From positions 19,849 through 83,848 of the forward strand of contig DIYH01000011.1 of NCBI GenBank assembly GCA_002435755.1: a DNA stretch of 64,000 nucleotides, written 5' to 3'. Both the position numbers and the translations under genes were made by a program. The stretch comes from Flammeovirgaceae bacterium UBA6059 (lineage in GTDB: Bacteria; Bacteroidota; Bacteroidia; Cytophagales; Cyclobacteriaceae). The notes beneath the pieces were generated by a model that saw only the letters and a program-made list of their open reading frames with translations, ran no database searches and was not told where the DNA came from. Of the stretch, positions 36,882 to 46,027 are shown piece after piece; position 1 is the stretch's first letter; each line of letters opens with the position of its first letter.

Positions 36882-37598
36882 ATGACCAAACCTATTTTAA
36901 TACTACTTATACTAACATGCTCTATCACGCTTTTCGCCCAGGAGGAGGAGTTTGATTATGAAAAAGAGCGACAGTTGGTAGACCTTCTGCTCAAGGACCA
37001 AAGTTTACTTGATAGCATAGTTGAAAATGCACTCGCCAACTCTAATCAGATCCAGGCAATGGATGCTGAAATCCTCCAAAAACATGAATTGACCAAGCAA
37101 GAAAAGCGAAGCTGGCTGTCCACCTTTCAAATGGGTATCAACTTCTTTAATACCCAGACCACTTACGATGAATTCAACCGACCGATAACTACAGCATCGG
37201 TATTGTCCAATGTTGGTATCAGCCTCAGCATCAATCCTGAGAGATTGGCCAATCTTGGAAGCCGTGTGAAAGTGGCAGAATATGAAATAGAAAGAGTAAG
37301 CCAGACACAGAATGAGCAGCGCCGCATACTCCGCAACTTCATTACCGGTAAGTATTATGATTATATGGAAGCCTTAAACGTAATTGAGATACGTAGCAAT
37401 GCGTTGCAAACCCAACGCCAGCGCTACGAAGTAGTCACCTTAAAATTTACTCGAGGAGAAGCTGAAGCTGACAACCTAATGCTGCTGGAAAACGGACTTT
37501 TCAGTCTCGAGGAAGCCTATCTCAAGGCCAAAGTATTTGCAATGAAGCTCAAATCAGAAATAGAGCTTTTCACCTCTCCTGTTCGATTAAATAGATGA
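36882..37598 (+). CDS. Half-length TolC-like outer-membrane protein
   Basis: The product is 238 aa from the ATG at 36882 (an upstream TTG at 36846 lies inside the promoter). A signal peptide (PILILLILTCSITLFAQ) is followed by helical, coiled-coil-rich sequence with the TolC/OEP look: ENALANSNQIQAMDAEI, a short beta-like section (MGINFFNTQ ... NVGISLSIN) and a second long helix pair (RYEVVTLKFTRGEAEADN). Normal TolC proteins have two such repeats in about 450 aa; this has one. It overlaps the Wzc-like gene by ATGA, so it is probably that protein's outer-membrane or periplasmic partner in polymer export. Confidence 0.75.
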   Translation: MTKPILILLILTCSITLFAQEEEFDYEKERQLVDLLLKDQSLLDSIVENALANSNQIQAMDAEILQKHELTKQEKRSWLSTFQMGINFFNTQTTYDEFNRPITTASVLSNVGISLSINPERLANLGSRVKVAEYEIERVSQTQNEQRRILRNFITGKYYDYMEALNVIEIRSNALQTQRQRYEVVTLKFTRGEAEADNLMLLENGLFSLEEAYLKAKVFAMKLKSEIELFTSPVRLNR

Positions 37599-39736
37599 GT
37601 AAGATGGAAGAAGTAGTAAAAATCATAAGAGTCTTAAGTCGGCAGTGGTTGATCCTGCTTGTTGCACCATTGATCTGTATGTCGATCATATATGTTCTTA
37701 CTAAAGACCACCCCAGAATATACCGCTCTGAGGCGAAGCTCTATCTCAACCTTCAGGAAAATCAGGCTACAAGCTTGAATGGTGAAGGACTAAAGCAGTA
37801 TCAGGTGCACACCTATTTCCAAAACATAACTGAGCTGATCAAGTCTAAAAGAACACGCGCCAGAACAAGATTGCTGATACTAGAGAAAGGATTAGAAGGA
37901 AACAGCCTGCTATCTCTTGGCCTTCCTCAAAATCCTGAAACACTAGATGCGATCAGAATACGACTCGGCGAGTTGCAATCTGGAGACCTGGTGCCCCGAA
38001 AAGGCCGTGGAACTGACAGCCTTATACTAGCTTATTTCGATTATCATAAGCTTTCTAATGCCAGGATGATCGATATGGTCTCGACTTACCGCTTACGTGA
38101 CAGCAATTATCTCGGATTTTCATTGGAAGAGGAAATAGCACACAAGGCGCAGCTAATCGCCCAGTGCTTCATTGACGCACTCATAGCTGAAAACAAATTT
38201 CTAGCAAAAAATCAGATCAAGGGACACAAAGATCTACTAGAGGAGTTGCTAAGAAAAGCCAAGTTGGATCTTGATGCTAAAGTAGCCAAACTAGAAAAAT
38301 ACAAAGTTGACAACAGTATCATCAACCTGGGAGAGCATACCAAGGCGATTGTCACCTACCTGGTAGAAATAGAAGCTCAAAGAGCAAAGCTATTCTCAAC
38401 GATTGTAGGCAGTCAGAAGGGTAAAACAGAAGTCTTACAAACTGCAGAAACAGGCAATGAACTATCTATTGATTTCTCACAAAATGCTCAAATTATTCAG
38501 CTGAAAAAAGAGCTAAAAGAACTCAACAGACAGAATTTATTGGCTTCTCTTAGTAACAACAACCTGGACGCAATGCCACAAATAGAAGCGCGAATCGAAG
38601 ATACAAAGCTTGAACTCAGCAATAAGCTCGTCGAAATGTCCAACAAGTTGACCTACGATCCTACCAGGATCCAACTTGAGCTGGCCAACAGATACCTTGC
38701 TTATGATCTTGACGAGGAGATGTCTAAGGACATACTTTACGTGATAGACGATGAGATCAAAAGAGTCCAGTCTTATGCTAAAAAATTTGCTCCCTACGAA
38801 TCGACCATTGGGACGTATGACCGTGAGATCTTTACCGCGCAAAACGCTTATCTCACATTGTTGAACAAGCTTAGTATAGCACAGTCTATCGAATATGGAT
38901 CAGGCGAGAATGAGATTGAGATCATAGATCCTCCACACCTACCAGACGAGCCATTAGCCTCAAAAAGAGTCATATTGATCATCGCAGGTGGCATAGCCAT
39001 CTTTGTACTGATCGCAGGATTGTTCGTGTTGCTCACTTTGCTTGATAAGTCTATTGCTACTGCCAGCGATTACGAACGATGTGGTAACTTTCATGTCATT
39101 GGCGCGGTACCTTCTCGCAAGCAATACGACAAAAACGATGCTACAAGCGCAATACATGATCAACAACTCATCGCTTTGTCTAAAGCAGTAAGAACTTCAG
39201 CTGACAACTATGGTAACGTAGTATTGATGGTATCATCCACAAGTGGTACCGGTAAGTCATACCTGGCCGAGCAGATGAGAAAAACACTCAGCAGCCCCAC
39301 ATACAAAGTAGCCATTGTTAATGCATCACCAGACACTGAATACGTCGAAGGTCAGATTGATATGCGGGAGTATGTATCTGATAACAGCATACTACGCAAC
39401 GAGTCTGTTATGACAGAGCAATTGGACGAACTACGAAAGCAAAATGACCTTGTGCTTTTGTTAACAGCACCGTCAGACCAAAGCGCAGATATCAATGTTT
39501 GGCTCGAACTGTATCCGCATTTTCTCTACTTGTTCAAAGCAGGAAGAATATTCTCTACTGCAGATAAAAGACTTGAAGCGATGCTGGAAAGCAAAAAATC
39601 CTGTACCGCGGGTACGGTTCTATGCCAGACATCCATAGAAGACATGGAAGATCTCGTTGGCGAAGTTCCAAAATCGAGAAGTGCCTTCAGAGTATGGGTG
39701 AAAAAATTCCTAACCAGAAACCTACAAACAGCATGA
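37595..39736 (+). CDS. Wzc/Wzz-like polysaccharide co-polymerase with degenerate ATPase domain
   Basis: The product is 713 aa. An N-terminal membrane helix (WLILLVAPLICMSIIYVL, about 17-34) and a second helix (ILIIAGGIAIFVLIAGLFVL, about 454-473) bracket a large periplasmic Wzz domain with coiled coils. The cytoplasmic C terminus resembles a bacterial tyrosine kinase, with a Walker A (SSTSGTGKS, about 547-555), but the Walker A' Asp (VAIVNASPD) and Walker B Asp (LLLTAPSD) are missing and there is no tyrosine-rich tail. It probably controls chain length and couples to export without kinase activity. ATGA overlaps join it to both neighbours. Confidence 0.87.
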   Translation: MSKMEEVVKIIRVLSRQWLILLVAPLICMSIIYVLTKDHPRIYRSEAKLYLNLQENQATSLNGEGLKQYQVHTYFQNITELIKSKRTRARTRLLILEKGLEGNSLLSLGLPQNPETLDAIRIRLGELQSGDLVPRKGRGTDSLILAYFDYHKLSNARMIDMVSTYRLRDSNYLGFSLEEEIAHKAQLIAQCFIDALIAENKFLAKNQIKGHKDLLEELLRKAKLDLDAKVAKLEKYKVDNSIINLGEHTKAIVTYLVEIEAQRAKLFSTIVGSQKGKTEVLQTAETGNELSIDFSQNAQIIQLKKELKELNRQNLLASLSNNNLDAMPQIEARIEDTKLELSNKLVEMSNKLTYDPTRIQLELANRYLAYDLDEEMSKDILYVIDDEIKRVQSYAKKFAPYESTIGTYDREIFTAQNAYLTLLNKLSIAQSIEYGSGENEIEIIDPPHLPDEPLASKRVILIIAGGIAIFVLIAGLFVLLTLLDKSIATASDYERCGNFHVIGAVPSRKQYDKNDATSAIHDQQLIALSKAVRTSADNYGNVVLMVSSTSGTGKSYLAEQMRKTLSSPTYKVAIVNASPDTEYVEGQIDMREYVSDNSILRNESVMTEQLDELRKQNDLVLLLTAPSDQSADINVWLELYPHFLYLFKAGRIFSTADKRLEAMLESKKSCTAGTVLCQTSIEDMEDLVGEVPKSRSAFRVWVKKFLTRNLQTA

Positions 39737-40953
39737 TTACGCTAGTCAACTTTCTATACACCATTTTGGTGATTTACCTTAGTGCTTACAGCATCTTTTG
39801 GATAGTCTCCACAGTACTCGGGTTATTTTATCGACCACCGTTCACGGTAGCCAATTCAGAAAATCCGGAGCTGCTACTTTTACTCCCGGCTTATAAGCCG
39901 AGCCCGATATTTACCGAGGTACTGGCTAGAGTAACAAAGGCCATCGGCGAGCGCAACATCAAAGTGTTAGTACTGCTTCAGGAAGCTGATCCTAAGTACA
40001 GAGTAGAAGCCGAATCACATGGCTTCATGGTTGAGGAAAAGGTCTTTAGTATGCTACCGGGCAATAGCTATCATCATGCATTGAAGTACCTCACCGCTAG
40101 GATTACAGACTACAACAAGGCTGGTTTCCTACCGGAATTTGTTATGCTCCTGGACAAAGACAATCTCATTGATGAAGACTTTTTCTCAAACATATCCGAA
40201 GACCTTTACAATAGATATGACGTCTTTCAGGGAAGACGATTGGCGCTCAACACAGACCAGTCTACCAGTTTTTTCGATGCTGTAAGTGAAGGACTAAACG
40301 ACCTGATGTTCAGGGCAGCCGGATGCAAAGCTGGTGATACCCTCGAAATTAGCGGAAGCTCAGCATTGATCAGAACTTCACTTTTCTGCAAAGCCATAAA
40401 CCAACTTAATCCCAAAGCTCCCGGATTTGACAAAAACTTCATGGTCAACATTCTAACATCCGAAAAAAGCAATTCGATGATCTTCCTTCCGGATTGTAAG
40501 GTCAGAGAGGAAAAGACCAACTCAATAGAAGCACACAATCCCCAACGTTTAAGATGGTTTGGAGAACAGTACTTCAACGCAGTATTCTCAGCTCCTGTGC
40601 TGTTCAATAGCTGGTTGCATAAGGGACGCTGGAGCGCACTTTGGTACCTGGTCGTGCTTTGCAGACCACCAAGGTCAGTTCAGCTTCTTTTATTACCACT
40701 TCTAGTACTTGGTGAACTCATCATGTTACTATTCACTAGCAGCCTATCCTATACTCTGCCATTGATAGTCATCTCTACAGTATTTGTGTTATTATCCAGC
40801 TGGTTGACACTACGTCACCTCGGACTTCAATCGAAGGCTTTTCAATTCGCTTTGCGCCTCCCTACACTGGCTGTGCATAACATTATTAATGCATTGAAGA
40901 GTGTTAAAGCTGAAAACAGAGGCAAGTTTATCCATACGGAACATAAGCTTTAA
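39733..40953 (+). CDS. Membrane-bound family 2 glycosyltransferase
   Basis: The product is 406 aa. The ATG at 39733 overlaps the preceding stop by four bases and gives an N-terminal membrane helix (FLYTILVIYLSAYSIFWIV); the frame is open further upstream but inside the Wzc-like gene. The GT-A domain has the metal-binding LDKDN (about residue 140) and the QRLRW motif (about residue 274) of processive or cellulose-synthase-like GT2 enzymes; two C-terminal helices follow. It adds sugars to the lipid-linked unit at the inner face. The donor sugar cannot be inferred. Confidence 0.88.
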   Translation: MITLVNFLYTILVIYLSAYSIFWIVSTVLGLFYRPPFTVANSENPELLLLLPAYKPSPIFTEVLARVTKAIGERNIKVLVLLQEADPKYRVEAESHGFMVEEKVFSMLPGNSYHHALKYLTARITDYNKAGFLPEFVMLLDKDNLIDEDFFSNISEDLYNRYDVFQGRRLALNTDQSTSFFDAVSEGLNDLMFRAAGCKAGDTLEISGSSALIRTSLFCKAINQLNPKAPGFDKNFMVNILTSEKSNSMIFLPDCKVREEKTNSIEAHNPQRLRWFGEQYFNAVFSAPVLFNSWLHKGRWSALWYLVVLCRPPRSVQLLLLPLLVLGELIMLLFTSSLSYTLPLIVISTVFVLLSSWLTLRHLGLQSKAFQFALRLPTLAVHNIINALKSVKAENRGKFIHTEHKL

Positions 40954-40955
40954 AT

Positions 40956-42428
40956 ATGGCCGGCCTAATCAATACATATCAACCATATGAATTTGGCAAA
41001 ATGATTTTTGGAGAACAGAAGCTGAACCAGCCAACCATATGGGTGATTGTCATTGGCATATCCTCAGTGGTTGGTCTCCTCACTGTCAAAATGGGCCTGT
41101 TGGCTCCTGCTGGCATCACACTGGCGATCATAGCAGCTCCTATAGCGTTCAGCGCACTATGGAATACTCAAATAGGTCTCTACATCATGATCTTTTTCGC
41201 CTATTTCCTTAGTGTATTCAACAGGATCATGCGGGATGTACCACTTGGCATTGCACTTGACTATATGATCCTCATTATGATGCTAGGTCTGGTCTATCGC
41301 TGCTACCGCAAGGATGACTGGTCAGCTTTTAGCTCACCGATCAGTGTCTCAGTGGGAGTATGGGCCGCTATGAACATTCTTGAATTTTTCAACCCTATTG
41401 CCAGCTCAAGACTAGCATGGTTTTATGTGATCAGACCAGCTGTAGGCTACCTCTTACTCTTCTTTTTGGCACTTTCTGTACTCAAGTCAAAACGAGAACT
41501 GTATAGGCTCCTGTTTACACTCATCGCATTCAATACCTTCTCAGCCCTGTGGGGGATCTACCAATACTTCTTTGGATACTTCGATTGGGAAATGGCTCAT
41601 ATCATGCGAAATGATGCCATCCATCTTGTATTCAATGACGGTAGATGGAGGTCATTTGGTTCCGTTGGTTCACCAGCTCAGTACGGTATCCTTATGGCCT
41701 TCACAGGGTCTTTATGTCTGATGATGGTCGGTGGCTTCAAATCATGGCGTACTAAAACAATCCTTTTCATGGCTGGCAGCATATCTATGCTGGCCTTACT
41801 CTACTCAGGCACAAGGTCCGCCTTTGTCATACCTGCATTCTTCTTCGTAGTGTGGGTAGTTCTTTCAGGCAAGAAGAGATGGTACGCTTCTTTGGTCCTA
41901 CCGATAGTTGGACTATTAGTACTTGCCAACATCGAGACCAACATCTATCAACTGCAACGTATTCAGACCATTTTTCATGCTACTCAGGACAAGTCCTATC
42001 AGGTACGTGCTCAAAATCGATCTATGATCGCGCCGTGGATCCTAAGTCATCCCATTGGTGGTGGCCTGGGTTCAACCGGCGTTTGGGGTACTAGATTTTC
42101 TCCAGGTACTTTCCTTGCCAATTTCCCGCCAGATTCCGGTCTCATCCGGGTCTCTGTAGAGCTTGGATGGATAGGCCTTATCATATTTCTCAACCTTTAC
42201 GGACAGACCATATTGAGAGGTGCCATCGCCTATCGGAAAATGATCGACAAAGAACTGAGAGTGATCACTGCCGGGATAATTTGCGGCGTAGCTGCTTTTC
42301 TCCCGGTTGAGTGGGGTCAGGAGGTCGTTGGAGTATATCCCATTAGTATACTTTTCTGGCTCTATACTGCCATACTTTTCCGTGCCATAGCATTGGATCA
42401 GCAATCTGATAAACAAACAACAACATGA
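40956..42428 (+). CDS. Wzy-like O-antigen ligase/polymerase family protein
   Basis: The product is 490 aa with ten or more membrane helices. The long periplasmic loop in the C-terminal half holds the O-antigen-ligase-type region (YSGTRSAFVIPAFFF at about 286-300, and the AQNRSMIAPWILSHPIGGG segment at about 352-370), with basic residues typical of Wzy/WaaL proteins. In a Wzx/Wzy pathway it polymerises repeat units on the periplasmic face. It begins two bases after the preceding stop and overlaps the next gene by ATGA. Confidence 0.88.
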   Translation: MAGLINTYQPYEFGKMIFGEQKLNQPTIWVIVIGISSVVGLLTVKMGLLAPAGITLAIIAAPIAFSALWNTQIGLYIMIFFAYFLSVFNRIMRDVPLGIALDYMILIMMLGLVYRCYRKDDWSAFSSPISVSVGVWAAMNILEFFNPIASSRLAWFYVIRPAVGYLLLFFLALSVLKSKRELYRLLFTLIAFNTFSALWGIYQYFFGYFDWEMAHIMRNDAIHLVFNDGRWRSFGSVGSPAQYGILMAFTGSLCLMMVGGFKSWRTKTILFMAGSISMLALLYSGTRSAFVIPAFFFVVWVVLSGKKRWYASLVLPIVGLLVLANIETNIYQLQRIQTIFHATQDKSYQVRAQNRSMIAPWILSHPIGGGLGSTGVWGTRFSPGTFLANFPPDSGLIRVSVELGWIGLIIFLNLYGQTILRGAIAYRKMIDKELRVITAGIICGVAAFLPVEWGQEVVGVYPISILFWLYTAILFRAIALDQQSDKQTTT

Positions 42429-43507
42429 AAGTCAATTACATCTCCTGCCAGGACAGATACTGTGGACTGGGTCAATACACTGAAAACCTCGCCAAATCAA
42501 CTCACTCACAAGGTGAGGTGGTTAAAGCTTACCGAAAAGATCATGGAGATGGAAGGATATTCAGGGCTTATCCATATAGAAGCTTTAGAAAGATGAGGCC
42601 CTATATAGCACCCTACTTCCTGTCCAAGTCCATCAAGCAAGACGAGGCGGATGTATGGCAGGCAGACTATGTGGATGCATCCATGGCTGCAATCATGGCC
42701 GGTAAGAGAGACAACCTATTCGTGACCATACATGATGCCATACCGTTTGTCCATGCGGCAAGGGATACTGCCTTCGAGTATTACAAATGGCAACTGCAAA
42801 TGGCCAATAGACATGCCCGCTCCATTATAGTAGTATCTCATCATGCTAAAAAAGAAGTCGTTAAGTACACCGACATTGCTCCCTCAAGAATACATGTTGT
42901 GTATAATGGTATCAATCATGATATCTTCAAACCTGCCAGCACTACTGATAAATCTGATCAGGACTATAACAAAAAGAAATTCTCAGTAAGATACCTGGGT
43001 GGATTGGGGGTACCCCATAAAAATGCTCTGGCTTTGCTTAGGACAGCCGAGATCATCCAAAAGACAACTGATGACGTAATATTCGAAATTGGGGGATATC
43101 TACCGGAAAACCACCACTTGCGCAGGGCTGCCAGGGACCTTAAGCTGAAGAATTTAGTTTTTTCAGGATTTATCAAGGATGAAGATATGGCAGGTTTCTA
43201 TCAAGGTGCGGACCTCTTCCTTTTTCCAAGTTTGCTGGAAGGTTTCGGCTTCCCTCCTTTGGAGGCAATGGCCTGTGGTGTTCCAACCATCGTTTCAGAT
43301 ATTCCTGTACTTAGAGAGACCCTTGGAGAGGCAGCCTGCTTTGCAACACCCACACCCACCTCCTATGCCGAAGCAATCATCAATCTACGACATGACAACA
43401 CCCTAAGGTATAACCTTGTAAAGTCAGGTGTAGCACGCGCCGCAAAATACTCTTGGGACAAAGCAGCAACAGAAATGAAATCGCTTTATTTGACCAAAGC
43501 AGCTTAG
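42425..43507 (+). CDS. Family 4 glycosyltransferase (GT-B)
   Basis: The product is 360 aa, soluble GT-B fold. The N-terminal CGLGQYTENLAKS segment is the acceptor-side glycine loop; the donor side has RYLGGLGVPHKN (about 190-201) and the EGFGFPPLEAMACGVP motif (EX7E, about residues 276-284). It uses a nucleotide sugar to extend the lipid-linked repeat unit. ATGA overlap with the polymerase gene indicates translational coupling. A 219-base gap then separates it from the flippase. Confidence 0.93.
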   Translation: MKVNYISCQDRYCGLGQYTENLAKSTHSQGEVVKAYRKDHGDGRIFRAYPYRSFRKMRPYIAPYFLSKSIKQDEADVWQADYVDASMAAIMAGKRDNLFVTIHDAIPFVHAARDTAFEYYKWQLQMANRHARSIIVVSHHAKKEVVKYTDIAPSRIHVVYNGINHDIFKPASTTDKSDQDYNKKKFSVRYLGGLGVPHKNALALLRTAEIIQKTTDDVIFEIGGYLPENHHLRRAARDLKLKNLVFSGFIKDEDMAGFYQGADLFLFPSLLEGFGFPPLEAMACGVPTIVSDIPVLRETLGEAACFATPTPTSYAEAIINLRHDNTLRYNLVKSGVARAAKYSWDKAATEMKSLYLTKAA

Positions 43508-43726
43508 AAGGTCCCATAAGAGCTACCCGATTAGATAGGAAGCAGCTCTGGTCTACTGCCACAAAACCGCTATCAGCTATCCATATCAACAGTTTTTCAA
43601 TGGATTGGTGCTATATACCAAGCGTTGTTTCCGTCCCCTAAATGCTACTCCTACCAAAAATCGACTGATCCCTTCCAACTGTCGAATTAATCAAAATCGC
43701 AGCTTTTATAAGCCTACCTTGGTATT

Positions 43727-45037
43727 GTGAATAAGCAACTGAGCAACAAGAAAATCCTACTGACACTCGCTGGCAATGCCGTGGATATCTTTATCGGTTT
43801 TGGGACCGTTATGCTCGTCACGAGAACTTTCTCAGAAGAATCAGCCGGCAAATGGTTTCTTTTCGTAAACATCTTCGCGCTGCTCAATAGTCTCAGAGAT
43901 GGGTTCATCCAGAATGGTCTCATCAAGTATGTCCAGACAGATGATCTTGACGGGAAGTTAAGTGTGTACAAAACGAGTTTAATCGTCACCACAATATTTG
44001 AGGTGACCACCTGCTTTATCGTTGTAAGTCTCTTTCAATTTTTCAATTGGTTTGATCTGGCATACCTATTCCAGTATTATCCTTTCTACTCCATTCCTTA
44101 TGCAATCTACAGATGGACATTTGTGGTGCACAGGAGTCAGCTAAATGTCGTTCGTAACGTGATCATGAATTCAGGGTTTTTGGTGGTACTCGTGGCTGGC
44201 ACTACTTACATCCACCTGGCCAATCTATCGCTCAGTGCACTAGTTGTCGTACTTGGACTGAGCAGTGTAGCCGCGATCCTCATTGGTATGGGCTCATTGG
44301 ATATGAGGGGCATCCTGGCAAAGGACTTTGACCCTGTCATAGTCAAAAAGATCATCCGCTACGGTAAGCATGGTTTGCTCAGAGAGTTGACAGGGACTAT
44401 TTCTACACGTATCAGTCTATTTATTACAGCTTCATTGTTAAGCTACTCGCAAACGGCATTCCTTGGAGTATCTCAGCGATATCTGACTTTGCTTCTCATT
44501 CCTAATAGTGCTTTTCAATCGCTGCTCTATCCGGTATTGGTAAGAGTATCTTATACTAACGACCCTTTGAAAATCAAAAATACCTATGAATATCAGGTCA
44601 GCAAATTACTCGCCGCAATGCTCGTATTAGCTACTTGCATCACCCTGGTCTCGCCCCTGGTGATAACAGTCATCCATGGTCAAGACTATCAACCCGCTAT
44701 CGGTCTCCTCATTATTGGGATATGGACCATAGCATTATTCTCGCCCTTTGGTTCGGCATTTGGCAGTATCATCAATACCATCGGCAAACCAAGGATCAAC
44801 TCTGTCATTGTGATGGTCAACAGCTTCATCAATGTGACCGTATCTTATTTCTTGATCTCCTGGCTAGGACTGTATGGTGCGGTACTAGGGCCACTGTTCA
44901 CAGAGCTGATAGGTTTTCTATGGGCAAGGCAAATCATAGCAAAAAACACCGCTATAGATTATAATAACGTCCTGGCCATGATACCCAGGCACTACAAATC
45001 ACTTTATAACAAACTCAAAATTTCGATTGCATCATGA
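43727..45037 (+). CDS. Wzx-like polysaccharide flippase (MATE/MOP superfamily)
   Basis: The product is 436 aa with about twelve membrane helices. The start is GTG at 43727, needed to keep the first helix (KILLTLAGNAVDIFIGFGTV); no earlier ATG is in frame. The segments PYAIYRWTFVVHRSQ and FLGVSQRYLTLLLIPNSAFQSLLYPVL suit the RfbX/Wzx family. It moves the undecaprenyl-linked repeat unit to the periplasmic side before polymerisation. It overlaps the next gene by ATGA. Confidence 0.88.
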   Translation: MNKQLSNKKILLTLAGNAVDIFIGFGTVMLVTRTFSEESAGKWFLFVNIFALLNSLRDGFIQNGLIKYVQTDDLDGKLSVYKTSLIVTTIFEVTTCFIVVSLFQFFNWFDLAYLFQYYPFYSIPYAIYRWTFVVHRSQLNVVRNVIMNSGFLVVLVAGTTYIHLANLSLSALVVVLGLSSVAAILIGMGSLDMRGILAKDFDPVIVKKIIRYGKHGLLRELTGTISTRISLFITASLLSYSQTAFLGVSQRYLTLLLIPNSAFQSLLYPVLVRVSYTNDPLKIKNTYEYQVSKLLAAMLVLATCITLVSPLVITVIHGQDYQPAIGLLIIGIWTIALFSPFGSAFGSIINTIGKPRINSVIVMVNSFINVTVSYFLISWLGLYGAVLGPLFTELIGFLWARQIIAKNTAIDYNNVLAMIPRHYKSLYNKLKISIAS

Positions 45038-45921
45038 TCACCATATCCGTCATTATCGCCACGTACAATCGCGCAACGCTACTTCATAGACAACTCAGGT
45101 CATTGCAAAAACAAGACCTGGATGCATCCGATTTTGAGATCATCGTTGTTGATGATGGGTCTACTGACTACACAGATGAAGTCGTGCGACACATGCAAAA
45201 AACTATGAACAACCTGAGCGTCATCAAGCAAGACAACCAGGGCCCTGCTGTAGCACGCAACAAAGGGGCAAGTGTGGCTAAAGGCAGTATACTCGCCTTT
45301 ACTGATGATGACTGCCTAGTTGATGCCAACTGGTTATCAATTATCAAGAAGAAATTCAGCGACGAAAGCATCCTGGGTCTTCAGGGAAGAACGACCACTG
45401 TAAAAAAACTCGTCACACCTCTGACCCATCAAGTACTCAACGAACATGGTGACTACAGCACCCCTACGTGCAATGCTGCGTACAGGGCTTCTGTTTTCAG
45501 CAAGGTAGGAGGATTCGATCCTGAATTCCCATTCCAAAATGAAGACGCGGACCTATCCTGGAGAGTACGCGAAAGAGGTATTATACAGTTTGTACCTGAA
45601 ATGCATGTACTTCACCCTCCAAGGCCCGATTCTTTCAAAAAGAATGCAAGAAAAATGAAACACTTGATCAGTGAGTTTATGCTCTACTATAAAAACCCTG
45701 AGCTGTACAAGAAATACCGAGCGGCCAACCCCTGGATAACGATATACTGGCTGGTGATGGTAAGAGCGCAGGGCTATCATTTTACGAGAAGGATCAAATA
45801 CATCCACAAGCCCATAATGATGCTACAAGGTATCGGACTATCACTGGTATGGTGGATACAACTACTAAGGCTGTTGCCAACATTTATTGATAGTGATAGA
45901 AAATACTCCAGCCTTTACTAA
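45034..45921 (+). CDS. Family 2 glycosyltransferase (GT-A)
   Basis: The product is 295 aa. It has the GT2 start SVIIATYNRATLLHRQL, the nucleotide-binding VVDDGSTD (about residues 38-45), the DXD-type FTDDD (about 89-93) and the ED motif in FQNEDADLSWR (about 168-178). It probably acts on the same repeat unit. It is the last plus-strand gene of the cluster, joined to the flippase by ATGA, with a hairpin and T run 50 bases downstream. Confidence 0.92.
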   Translation: MITISVIIATYNRATLLHRQLRSLQKQDLDASDFEIIVVDDGSTDYTDEVVRHMQKTMNNLSVIKQDNQGPAVARNKGASVAKGSILAFTDDDCLVDANWLSIIKKKFSDESILGLQGRTTTVKKLVTPLTHQVLNEHGDYSTPTCNAAYRASVFSKVGGFDPEFPFQNEDADLSWRVRERGIIQFVPEMHVLHPPRPDSFKKNARKMKHLISEFMLYYKNPELYKKYRAANPWITIYWLVMVRAQGYHFTRRIKYIHKPIMMLQGIGLSLVWWIQLLRLLPTFIDSDRKYSSLY

Positions 45922-45970
45922 GACATAATTTTTCGTGATTAGGCGTATCTAATTGCCATGACTAGAAGTT

Positions 45971-46004
45971 GGAGGAGACTATCTCAATATATAGCCTCCT
46001 TTTT
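45971..46004 (+). terminator. Probable terminator after the polysaccharide cluster
   Basis: GGAGG (45971-45975) pairs with CCTCC (45995-45999), with further CTAT/ATAG pairing inside, and five T follow. The stem is interrupted, so strength is uncertain. It lies between convergent genes. Confidence 0.5.
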
Positions 46005-46027
46005 GATTAAAGTAGCTCTTAATCTGA

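Noticed and set aside
40227..40607. 126-codon open frame on the minus strand
   Set aside because: It is antisense to the glycosyltransferase at 39733-40953, which carries the LDKDN and QRLRW motifs.
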